From: Erysipelotrichia bacterium
GTDB lineage: Bacteria; Bacillota_I; Bacilli_A; Erysipelotrichales; Erysipelotrichaceae
Reading direction: 5' to 3'
Length of the DNA stretch: 57,191 bases
Assembly: GCA_012520255.1 (NCBI GenBank)
Contig: JAAYOQ010000021.1
Coordinates: 1 to 57,191, forward strand
Part shown: positions 6,819 to 14,091 of the stretch, piece by piece
How the letters are laid out: every line of letters starts with the position of its first letter
Numbering within the stretch: the first letter of the stretch is position 1
Position numbers and translations under genes: made by a program
Notes under the pieces: model-generated
Told to the model about the DNA's origin: nothing
The model's database searches: none
What the model saw: only the letters and a program-made list of their open reading frames with translations

Positions 6819-9308
6819 CTATTTCTTTCTGATAAATCTTCTTCTCATTACACTTCTGATTGCCTTGTGTAATGGTTTAAAGTTTTTATCATTTGTCTCA
6901 TCGATAAGTTTTTCCACAATAGCTAAAGCTTCTCTTAAGTATGAAGCTGACTCATTGTTATCTACAGCTACTACACCACAATGATAGAGTGCAATTGCCA
7001 AGCTTTCACGATTATTTATAGTTGGTGCTTCTTCTACCAGTTGTCTGTCAATATCTAGTACCTTATGAAATAATTTTCTGGCAGGTTCCATAAATTCAAC
7101 ACTTCTTGAAAAATCTGATCTGGATTTATAAATCGCTTCTTCACGAAGCAATATTGCCAGTTCAACCAGAACTCCAGAATACTCTTTACGATATTGATGC
7201 AGTGGATTTCTTTCAACCAGTTGTCTATAATAGCTCTCTGCTCTTTCTAGGTAATCCTTGCCTAAAATATTCCCTTCTTGCAGGATAACCAATCCCTCAT
7301 TGCAGCTGGCATAACCTTTTAGACGGTCTACTTCATCCTGATAATCAGCACTTTCATAACCTATCAGCATCTCTAGAACAGCTATGTTATTTTTGCTTGC
7401 TTCATAAAGTCGATCTTCTGAAGGATTTACATCAAAATGAATATCTCCAAGTTCTGCCATAGCTCTAGCTTTCCATAACATTCTTTCTTCTTCACTTTCT
7501 TCTCCTGCTGGAGTGTCTTTTAACATTTTTAAAAACTCCTTACCTAATAAAGTAGCTTTAGGTACATCATTTTCCGCCATATAAAGAAGTAACAATCCAT
7601 CTTCTCCATATAGCAAATCAAAGATCGATTTCAGATCTTTCTGCTCTTTATAAAGATCATAAGCCTTTTGATACCAATAAATTGTTTGTTTAAAATCACG
7701 TGGCACACCTCTGCCCGATAAATGCAAAAAACCTAAATGACGGCAGGCATGGACTTCTGATTGTTCTGCAGCACTTCTTAATAATTTTAAACCACGTTCC
7801 ATATCTTTTTCAACACGATAACCAGTAAGAAAAGCCATGGCTAGAAGATAAGTTGTAAATGGCGTGTTCTCTTTTTCCTTATTTGATGTTTCAACCCTTT
7901 GAAGGCTTGTATTCAGTTTTTCTTTATTGCTGAGCTGGATTATATCTCCAATATCTGGAAAATCAGTTTCCAGCTGTTGACGATTGGTAGAAATCGTTTC
8001 TACTGGAATAATATGCTTATTTAATTTATTTTTAGCATCAGGATATTCAATATTTTTTACATAGTTACCTTTTTCTAACAGGTTTGGCGTAACTGATAGT
8101 ATCATAGCATCTGCCTGTTTTAACATTTCACGAATCTGTTTGCCAAAATCCTCGCCAGGCATCAGAAAATCATCAAACCAGATAGCAGCATCTTTACCAT
8201 ATTCAGTATTATGAATTTGTTTCATAACTTCTATGGCCTGCTGGCGGTCTTTTTTACGGTAACTTAAAAATAAATCTTTCGAGAAAGCCTGCTTATTAAT
8301 CAGATTATTTAATTTATCACTTCCCAAAACAGTTTCCAGAAGGTTGTGTAGAGGCATCTGAAGATTTTGATTACCTAAAAAGACACCGTGTAAATCACCA
8401 AACAGCTCATTGAATTTCGTTTCTATTCCACCTTCTAGAAATACTGGAATAACCACAGCAACTTCCTGATTGAATTTCTGAAGTGAGAACTTACAGAATC
8501 CTTTTTCATCAACACCATAAGCACGGGCCATTTTTAGATACTCTTCGGTAATCATAGGAATAAATACGGCCATCTGACTTAATTCAAGTTTGTTTTCCTC
8601 ATGAAAAACCGCCATTGGATTATCTGTTGTCCAGATAGCATATTTATCACCATTTTCATAATCCAATATATTTTTAGTTAATATTTCTGCTCTTCCTATA
8701 TTGGCTGATGCATGATGCAGAAAAATATATTTTTTGTTTAACAGCGGAAGATTTGCACGTGTCTTATACTTTAAGTTTAGATTTCTACTATCAGTAATTT
8801 TTTCTTCAACCTTTACCGATTTGTTTTTGTTCATTGTTTTTTGAGACAAACCTATTCGTTGACACTGACTCCAATGCTTTTCCGACATATCAACTTCTAC
8901 TAAAGCATTACAGTTTTCAAAAACATTGTCACCCAGTTTACATCCATAAGGGATATTTACTTTTGTTAATGACTTACAATCAGCAAAAGCCCTATCTTTG
9001 ATTTCCCTGACACTATGGGGAATTCTAATCTCTGTTAAATTACTACAAGACAAAAAACATTCAGTTCCAATACACTCTAATTTTTTTGACAGATAAATAT
9101 TCTCTGCTGGAACATACTGAAAAGCATTTGATTCAATATGTGTGACTGAATCGGGAATAACAATGTCTTTTGCGCGTGTACTATCTGCAAATGCATAACT
9201 TCCAATAGTTTTTATTTTCTTTGGAACAACAATAAGTTTTTCATTAGCTTTATACTTAACAAGTTTATCCCCTTCGATATCAAAAAACAAAAAATCCAAT
9301 AATCCCAT
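6819..9308 (-). CDS. LRR - tandem TIR - Sel1/TPR repeat protein
   Basis: An 829-residue multidomain protein. Residues 25-140 form BspA-type leucine-rich repeats, with phrases such as GSYAFADS and IPDSVTHIESNAF. Residues 190-320 look like a diverged TIR fold (KYIFLHHAS, then MAVFIPMITEEYL). Residues 344-460 are a canonical TIR domain: DLFLSYRKKD, the loop IWFDDFLMPGEDF, ADAMILSVTPNLL and then NYVKNIEYPDA with the candidate catalytic Glu421. From about 485 come Sel1/TPR repeats (GLKLLRSAAEQSEVHACRH, SGRGVPRDFKQTIYWY) and further helical repeats to the end. There is no signal peptide, so it is cytosolic. TIR domains in bacterial immunity cleave NAD or make cyclic ADP-ribose signals. GGGAGG precedes the ATG. 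It is the middle gene of the operon. Confidence 0.85.
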   Translation of the reverse strand: MGLLDFLFFDIEGDKLVKYKANEKLIVVPKKIKTIGSYAFADSTRAKDIVIPDSVTHIESNAFQYVPAENIYLSKKLECIGTECFLSCSNLTEIRIPHSVREIKDRAFADCKSLTKVNIPYGCKLGDNVFENCNALVEVDMSEKHWSQCQRIGLSQKTMNKNKSVKVEEKITDSRNLNLKYKTRANLPLLNKKYIFLHHASANIGRAEILTKNILDYENGDKYAIWTTDNPMAVFHEENKLELSQMAVFIPMITEEYLKMARAYGVDEKGFCKFSLQKFNQEVAVVIPVFLEGGIETKFNELFGDLHGVFLGNQNLQMPLHNLLETVLGSDKLNNLINKQAFSKDLFLSYRKKDRQQAIEVMKQIHNTEYGKDAAIWFDDFLMPGEDFGKQIREMLKQADAMILSVTPNLLEKGNYVKNIEYPDAKNKLNKHIIPVETISTNRQQLETDFPDIGDIIQLSNKEKLNTSLQRVETSNKEKENTPFTTYLLAMAFLTGYRVEKDMERGLKLLRSAAEQSEVHACRHLGFLHLSGRGVPRDFKQTIYWYQKAYDLYKEQKDLKSIFDLLYGEDGLLLLYMAENDVPKATLLGKEFLKMLKDTPAGEESEEERMLWKARAMAELGDIHFDVNPSEDRLYEASKNNIAVLEMLIGYESADYQDEVDRLKGYASCNEGLVILQEGNILGKDYLERAESYYRQLVERNPLHQYRKEYSGVLVELAILLREEAIYKSRSDFSRSVEFMEPARKLFHKVLDIDRQLVEEAPTINNRESLAIALYHCGVVAVDNNESASYLREALAIVEKLIDETNDKNFKPLHKAIRSVMRRRFIRKK

Positions 9309-9394
9309 ATTTTTCCTCCCTGAAACTTTTATTAACAGTCTTCTTTTATATTACCTCTTTTTTTTGTACCAATAGTAAATTTAATTACTATAAA

Positions 9395-11458
9395 TTAATA
9401 TATTTTATAAATTCGTAGCCCATCAAATTTCTTTATCAGTTTCAACATACTGTTGAAAGGTTCGAAATCTTTTTCTTTTTCTTTTTCAGCTAGTAAATCA
9501 TAATGTTTATGCACCTGTTCTTTTGTCGGTTTTCCTTTCATAACCAGTTTATGCATACGCAACTGCTCGCGTAACGCTTTGCGAGCTGTTTCTTCGTCCT
9601 GATAGTTCTTGATAAATTCCTGTGGAAGTACAACTGTTTCATATAAATCTCCATTAGTCCAACCCATCGAAATATGTTCATTCATCCAGCGCTCATGTTC
9701 CATTGGAGCAAATACTGCCATCTGCTCATCTGTAAAGGCAAGAATCATTTCATAATCAACTGGTCGATCGGTATAGAAACAATCTATCGCATCCAGATAC
9801 TTAGAAAAATTTTTAGCTTGATTGATATTGGACAGCTGGTATTCCAAAGAAAGTTGTTCAAACTGTTTTTCTAAAATTTCCTCTTCAATATCTTTTTCTT
9901 TTCCCTGATAAGAATATCTGGCATTTAATGCCACCGCAAAATCATACAAATGAAGAAAATTACTAGTCGAAAGATAAGTATGTTTACTTTTATAATCCAC
10001 TTCTCTTGTATCAACAGTAATGGTTAGTGGAATATTTCCTGTATCTACAATTTTTTCAATATCAGTAGTAAAACGCTGTTCTTTTTCTGCCATATCACTA
10101 TAGGCTTTCAGTCTAGGAGCTTTCCCACATTCTCCAGTTTCTTCCCACTTGTGGTATTCTACTTCAAATTCATCTATTTTTTCCTGTTCCTGTTTATCGT
10201 AATAGTATACAGCTTGAATAGAGTTATTATTAAAATCAAATTCGACAGACATTGGATGAAGTTCTGTTCGAGAATTTCTTCCATAAGCAGTACGATCCCA
10301 GCATTGAAGTTCATCGCATAGCATTAACAAATAAGCCAAAGGATGAGTCTCCATAGCCAAAGGATCTTTAGGATTTTCACTTTTATAATAAGCAATCGCA
10401 AATTTATAAAGACTGTTATGCAGCAGGATAGCTGTTAAAGCATCTAAATGTTTTTCATTTATTTTATCAATCCCGACTGAATTTTCAATTTCACGATACA
10501 GTCTTGACGCACTGAAATAGGCATGATCCATATAGTATCCAAAACTTTCAGGCGAACGAGGCTTATCATAAATCTTTTTTAAAATATATTCTTCAGTAAA
10601 ATCATATTTATCAGCCAGTTTTTCAGCCGTACAATAAGCAAATAACTGCTCAACAGTCTCAAATGATCGACCATAAAGTTTTTTAAAGTGATTTTTTGCT
10701 TCTTCAGAAAGCATTATAGTAGCATCAACATCACGATAAGCAAGATACATACTTCCCTTACCACGTTTGCTGCCTGCTACCTCATAATATGAAAGCACCT
10801 GTTCAAAAGGTAATTCAAAAGGATAACCGATATCATGAAAAAGAGATGTCAAACCCCAGTATTTTAAAAAACAGTTAGCGGCCTTATGATCTTCAATCTT
10901 ATTTAAGCAATCTGTATCAAAACCATAAAACTTCTTAAATGTGTTACGATAATTCTCATTGGACTGATAAATAGCTAAACCTAAAGCAAAAACATAGACA
11001 GAATGAGAATAATGGTCACGATGTTTCATTAAAAGGGAACTGGCATTAGATTCAAACTCTGAAAGAAGTTCTACCATCTTTTTTGATTTGCCATAATGTC
11101 CAAAGAACATTTCCAGATAACAATAATAGATTGTATAAGCATCTTCCGTAACTCCTGAATCAATAAACTTTTCAAGCTCTCGTTCCAAACATAGTCGATT
11201 AATGTCCATCTGCATATTATAAGGAATCTGATTAGGAAATAAGCTGGTCCCATAATATTTATTTTCCAGTTTTTCCCTGGCTGTTATTTCATCATCAAAA
11301 CAAAGCCCTTGACATCTTTCATGAAGAAAACATAAAGCCAGTGCTTTTAATCCATAGTCATCTTCACTATAATGTTTTTCAGGCTCTACTGGTCCAGCAT
11401 TGTCATTAAAAAAATGCTGGTTTCTTTCTTTCATTTCTTTAAGTGCTGTATATGCCAT
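9395..11458 (-). CDS. HD-domain protein with C-terminal RyR domain
   Basis: A 687-residue cytosolic protein. Candidate HD-phosphohydrolase metal ligands occur in order: His149/His152 in HRDHYSHS, His208-Asp209 in LFHDIG, His347 in LLHNS and Asp382 in MLCDELQCWDR. The C-terminal 110 residues carry the RyR (ryanodine-receptor type) repeat signature: EHERWMNEHISMGW at 587-600 and HYDLLAEKEKEKD at 652-664. RyR domains in bacteria accompany TIR, SLOG and SLATT proteins and are suspected ligand sensors. It is the first gene of the three-gene operon, with an AAGGAGAT site rather far upstream of the ATG. The probable role is sensing or degrading a nucleotide signal; this is inference. Confidence 0.8.
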   Translation of the reverse strand: MAYTALKEMKERNQHFFNDNAGPVEPEKHYSEDDYGLKALALCFLHERCQGLCFDDEITAREKLENKYYGTSLFPNQIPYNMQMDINRLCLERELEKFIDSGVTEDAYTIYYCYLEMFFGHYGKSKKMVELLSEFESNASSLLMKHRDHYSHSVYVFALGLAIYQSNENYRNTFKKFYGFDTDCLNKIEDHKAANCFLKYWGLTSLFHDIGYPFELPFEQVLSYYEVAGSKRGKGSMYLAYRDVDATIMLSEEAKNHFKKLYGRSFETVEQLFAYCTAEKLADKYDFTEEYILKKIYDKPRSPESFGYYMDHAYFSASRLYREIENSVGIDKINEKHLDALTAILLHNSLYKFAIAYYKSENPKDPLAMETHPLAYLLMLCDELQCWDRTAYGRNSRTELHPMSVEFDFNNNSIQAVYYYDKQEQEKIDEFEVEYHKWEETGECGKAPRLKAYSDMAEKEQRFTTDIEKIVDTGNIPLTITVDTREVDYKSKHTYLSTSNFLHLYDFAVALNARYSYQGKEKDIEEEILEKQFEQLSLEYQLSNINQAKNFSKYLDAIDCFYTDRPVDYEMILAFTDEQMAVFAPMEHERWMNEHISMGWTNGDLYETVVLPQEFIKNYQDEETARKALREQLRMHKLVMKGKPTKEQVHKHYDLLAEKEKEKDFEPFNSMLKLIKKFDGLRIYKIY

Positions 11459-11669
11459 TGTTTATATCGATCTCCTTTTTTAAAATTACAACCCACTTTC
11501 ATTAATACACACTATTTAGTTAACATACTAAACAAAATTATTCCATGTTAAATTTTTCCTATAGGTCAATTATAACAAACTTTTTTCTCTTTTATATATC
11601 TAAAATAATGTTTTTTTGAAAACATTTTCATAAATGTTGAAATATTTTGAAATTATTTACAGAAATCGA
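11459..11669. other. Intergenic region between the defence-like operon and the Tyr leader
   Basis: This region should hold the minus-strand promoter of the HD/RyR operon. A TATAAT (minus) lies at 11569-11574 with no good -35. A small inverted repeat, TTTAGT at 11515-11520 and ACTAAA at 11527-11532, lies downstream of it and could be an operator. AAGGAGAT for the HD/RyR gene is near 11471-11478. I see no gene here. Confidence 0.4.
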
Positions 11670-11698
11670 TTGACAGTTTCAAAAAAATACTTTAGACT
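11670..11698 (+). promoter_or_regulatory. Promoter of the Tyr-leader/lipoprotein gene
   Basis: A perfect -35 TTGACA (11670-11675) and a -10 TAGACT (11693-11698) are 17 bases apart. The same arrangement recurs before the paralogous Phe leader. Confidence 0.75.
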
Positions 11699-11720
11699 AT
11701 GAGCGATAGGAGATTTATAA

Positions 11721-11780
11721 ATGAAAATTGTTTCAGCTTACAACGTTAACTATTATTACTACTATTACTCTAAAAAGTGA
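11721..11780 (+). CDS. Tyrosine-rich leader peptide
   Basis: A 19-residue peptide reading MKIVSAYNVN followed by six tyrosines and SKK. It has its own AGGAGA ribosome site at 11708-11713 and is too short to be a working protein. Six consecutive Tyr codons (TAT and TAC mixed) at positions 11-16 would stall a ribosome when charged tRNA-Tyr is scarce. It is followed by alternative hairpins and then by an aromatic-type ABC lipoprotein gene. This is the classical design of an amino-acid attenuator. It is not preceded by any T-box. Confidence 0.9.
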   Translation: MKIVSAYNVNYYYYYYSKK

Positions 11781-11850
11781 TATTTTTGTTACGTTGGCAA
11801 AGCATTTTTATTTGTAAAGAAGATTTAAAGCTGCCAATTGGGCAGTTTTT
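11741..11850 (+). promoter_or_regulatory. Tyrosine attenuator (segments 1-4)
   Basis: Segment 1, CAACGT (11741-11746), lies in the leader just before the Tyr codons and is the exact complement of ACGTTG (11791-11796) in segment 2. Segment 2 TTGGCA (11794-11799) is also the exact complement of TGCCAA (11832-11837) in segment 3, giving an antiterminator. Segments 3 and 4, CTGCC (11831-11835) and GGCAG (11841-11845), form a terminator with five T residues. A ribosome stalled on Tyr codons would cover segment 1 and free 2:3 pairing. An unstalled ribosome reaches the stop codon near segment 2 and lets 3:4 form. Confidence 0.85.
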
Positions 11851-11866
11851 ATTTGGAGGGAAACTT

Positions 11867-12820
11867 ATGAAAAAACTATTTACGCTATTATTATCATTAA
11901 TGTTAATCTTATCCTTTACTGGATGCGATAAAAAAGGTGAAGAAAAATTCGTCATTGGAATTTGTCAGATTGAAGCTCATGCGGCACTTGACGCTGCTAC
12001 TCAAGGCTTCAAAGATGCCCTTATCGCTGAATTAGGAGAAGATAAAGTAGTATTCATTGATGGGAATGCTGCTGGAGATCCAGCTACTTGTGCAACTATC
12101 TGTAATGGCTTTGTAGCTGATGGTGTGGACATGATTTTGGCTAATGCTACTCCTTCATTACAGGCAGCAGCGGCAGCTACTACAACTATTCCTGTTTTAG
12201 GCACTTCTGTTACTGAATATGGTGTTGCTTTAAATATCGAAAACTTCAGTGGTTTAGTTGGCACAAATGTTTCAGGAACAAGTGATTTGGCACCACTGGA
12301 TGAACAGGCGCAGATGATACTGGATATTTTGCCAGATGTAGAAACTGTAGGAATCTTATATTCTTCAAGTGAAGCAAATTCAATCTACCAGGTAAAAGTC
12401 GTCAAAGATTACTTAGAAAATAAAGGTATCACTGTTATTGAGTTTGCTTTCTCAGACTCAAATGATATCTATTTAGTAACTACTCAGGCTGTTGAACAGA
12501 GTGATGCTATCTACGTACCAACTGATAATAAGGCAGCAAGCTGTGCAGAAATTATTGACAGTGTCTGTCGTCCGGCTGGTGTACCAGTATTCTGTGGAGA
12601 AGAAAACCCATGCGCAGTCTGTGGAGTAGCTACATTATCAATCAATTACTATGAATTAGGCGTTACTACTGGCAAAATGGCTGCCAAGATATTAACAGGT
12701 GAAGCCAATATTGAAGAAATGCCGATTGAGTATTTTGCTAATCCAGTTAAAAAATACAATCAAGAAATTTGTGACTTATTAGGAATTGTCGTTCCAGAAG
12801 ATTATATTCCAATTGAATAA
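11867..12820 (+). CDS. ABC transporter substrate-binding lipoprotein (Tyr-attenuated paralog)
   Basis: A 317-residue lipoprotein of the TrpX/COG2984 family. A signal peptide ends at lipobox FTGC (Cys about 20), anchoring it outside the membrane. The mature part starts KFVIGICQIEAHAALDAA and has the family phrases VFIDGNAAGDPATCATI and YVPTDNKAASCAEIID. The start at 11867 follows GGAGGG; a GTG much further upstream overlaps the leader stop and is rejected. It is nearly identical in layout to the paralog at 13123, so the two arose by duplication. The Tyr-rich leader upstream predicts that it binds tyrosine; this is inference. A perfect hairpin follows its stop. Confidence 0.88.
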   Translation: MKKLFTLLLSLMLILSFTGCDKKGEEKFVIGICQIEAHAALDAATQGFKDALIAELGEDKVVFIDGNAAGDPATCATICNGFVADGVDMILANATPSLQAAAAATTTIPVLGTSVTEYGVALNIENFSGLVGTNVSGTSDLAPLDEQAQMILDILPDVETVGILYSSSEANSIYQVKVVKDYLENKGITVIEFAFSDSNDIYLVTTQAVEQSDAIYVPTDNKAASCAEIIDSVCRPAGVPVFCGEENPCAVCGVATLSINYYELGVTTGKMAAKILTGEANIEEMPIEYFANPVKKYNQEICDLLGIVVPEDYIPIE

Positions 12821-12822
12821 TA

Positions 12823-12861
12823 ATAAACATAAGATGCTTTCTCCCGGCATCTTATGTTTAT
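12823..12861 (+). terminator. 15-bp hairpin after the Tyr-type lipoprotein gene
   Basis: Perfect 15-base arms, ATAAACATAAGATGC (12823-12837) and its complement (12847-12861), flank a nine-base loop. There is no clear T run after the stem. It may be a weak terminator or an mRNA 3'-end stabiliser that separates this gene from the next transcription unit. Confidence 0.6.
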
Positions 12862-12913
12862 GAAAAGATTTTCATAAACATTTGAAATTATTGATTTAAT
12901 TTTTCATAAATCG

Positions 12914-12942
12914 TTGACAATACCATTTTTAGGTAGTAAACT
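12914..12942 (+). promoter_or_regulatory. Promoter of the Phe-leader transcription unit
   Basis: TTGACA at 12914-12919 and TAAACT at 12937-12942, with a 17-base spacer. It is a close copy of the promoter of the Tyr unit. Confidence 0.75.
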
Positions 12943-12964
12943 AAAGAACATAAGGAGATTTGCT

Positions 12965-13027
12965 ATGAAAACAGTTTTATACAACAACGCATACTTTAAC
13001 TTCTTCTTCTTTTACTTTAATAAGTAA
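12965..13027 (+). CDS. Phenylalanine-rich leader peptide
   Basis: A 20-residue peptide beginning MKTVLYNNAY and ending FNFFFFYFNK, with its own AAGGAGA site at 12952-12958. Six of the last ten codons are Phe, four of them consecutive, with a Tyr inside the run. It is the paralog of the Tyr leader at 11721: the length, start context and following hairpins match, but the tyrosine block has become a phenylalanine block. Stalling on Phe codons should control the downstream lipoprotein, permease and ATPase genes. Confidence 0.9.
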   Translation: MKTVLYNNAYFNFFFFYFNK

Positions 13028-13107
13028 GATGTTTTAGTGTACGTTGGCAACTGTGTTCTCTGTTTATATAGTGAAAAATTAATTCGACTGCCAATATGGC
13101 AGTTTTT
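12985..13107 (+). promoter_or_regulatory. Phenylalanine attenuator (segments 1-4)
   Basis: Segment 1, CAACGCATAC (12985-12994), can pair with GTGTACGTTG (13037-13046), with one mismatch and one wobble. Segment 2, TTGGCA (13044-13049), is complementary to TGCCAA (13089-13094). The terminator stem is perfect: ACTGCCA (13087-13093), loop ATA, TGGCAGT (13097-13103) and then T residues. The spacing and the shared TACGTTGGCAA core are the same as in the Tyr attenuator, which supports conservation of the mechanism. Confidence 0.85.
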
Positions 13108-13122
13108 GTTTGGAGGGGAATT

Positions 13123-14085
13123 ATGAAAAAACTACTAACCATTATTTTATCCTTATTATTGGCTGTTACTATGACAGCATGTAAAACTGAGGTAAAAGAA
13201 GAAGAAAAATTTGTTATTGGCATCTGTCAGATTGAAACCCATGCTGCCTTAGATGCGGCAACACAGGGATTTAAAGATGCACTGATTGCTGAATTTGGAG
13301 AAGACAAATTAGTGTTTATTGATGGAAATGCTGCTGGAGATCCAGCTACCTGTGCAACTATCTGTAATGGCTTTGTAGCAGATGGAGTGGATATGATTTT
13401 AGCCAATTCTACTCCTGCTTTACAGGCAGCAGCGGCAGCTACTACCACTATTCCAATATTAGGAACTTCTGTTACAGAATATGGTGTAGCTTTAAATATT
13501 GAAAACTTTAATGGTCTGACTGGATTTAACGTTTCGGGAACTAGCGATTTAGCACCCCTGGATGAACAGGCGCAGATGATTTTGGACATTATGCCTGATG
13601 TGCAGGTAGTTGGTATCCTGTATTGTTCAAGTGAAGCTAACTCAATCTATCAGGTAAAAGTTGTTAAAGAATACCTGGAAAGTAAAAAAGTTACTGTTAA
13701 AACATTTGCTTTTGCCGACTCTAATGATATCTATCTGGTTACAGGTCAGGCGATTGAGGAATGTGATGCTCTTTATATTCCAACTGACAATAAGGCTGCC
13801 AGCAGTGCTGAAATTATTGACAGTGTTGCCTTTCCTGCTGGTGTCCCTATCTTCTGCGGCGAAGAAAATACTTGCTTAAAATGCGGAATCGTTTCTTTAG
13901 CAATCAACTATTATGATTTAGGCGTTACCACTGGTCAGATGGCCATTAAACTTTTAAAAGGCGAAGTTAAAATCGAAGAAATGCCAATCGAATATTTCTC
14001 AAATCCTGTTAAAAAATACAACAAAGAAATTTGTGATGCTTTAGGAATAACTGTACCTGATGATTTTATTCCAATTGGAGAATAA
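13123..14085 (+). CDS. ABC transporter substrate-binding lipoprotein (Phe-attenuated paralog)
   Basis: A 320-residue lipoprotein of the TrpX/COG2984 family with lipobox MTAC and mature start KFVIGICQIETHAALDAA. It is highly similar to the protein at 11867 throughout, including GNAAGDPATCATICNGF. The ATG at 13123 follows GGAGGGG. It is followed after six bases by the permease gene, so lipoprotein, permease and ATPase form one operon under the Phe attenuator. By its leader it should bind phenylalanine. Because only one permease/ATPase pair is seen, the Tyr-type lipoprotein probably shares that pair. Confidence 0.88.
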   Translation: MKKLLTIILSLLLAVTMTACKTEVKEEEKFVIGICQIETHAALDAATQGFKDALIAEFGEDKLVFIDGNAAGDPATCATICNGFVADGVDMILANSTPALQAAAAATTTIPILGTSVTEYGVALNIENFNGLTGFNVSGTSDLAPLDEQAQMILDIMPDVQVVGILYCSSEANSIYQVKVVKEYLESKKVTVKTFAFADSNDIYLVTGQAIEECDALYIPTDNKAASSAEIIDSVAFPAGVPIFCGEENTCLKCGIVSLAINYYDLGVTTGQMAIKLLKGEVKIEEMPIEYFSNPVKKYNKEICDALGITVPDDFIPIGE

Positions 14086-14091
14086 TTTATT

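Noticed and set aside
11777-11866. N-terminal extension of the Tyr-type lipoprotein from a GTG
   Set aside because: It would overlap the leader stop codon and the attenuator and destroy the signal peptide; the ATG at 11867 has GGAGGG and gives a proper lipobox protein.
13227-13589. 120-codon minus-strand frame
   Set aside because: It is a shadow of the Phe-type lipoprotein gene, with a counterpart at the same place in the Tyr-type paralog; it has no family match.
13661-13879. 72-codon plus-strand frame
   Set aside because: It is a frame-shifted shadow within the Phe-type lipoprotein gene.
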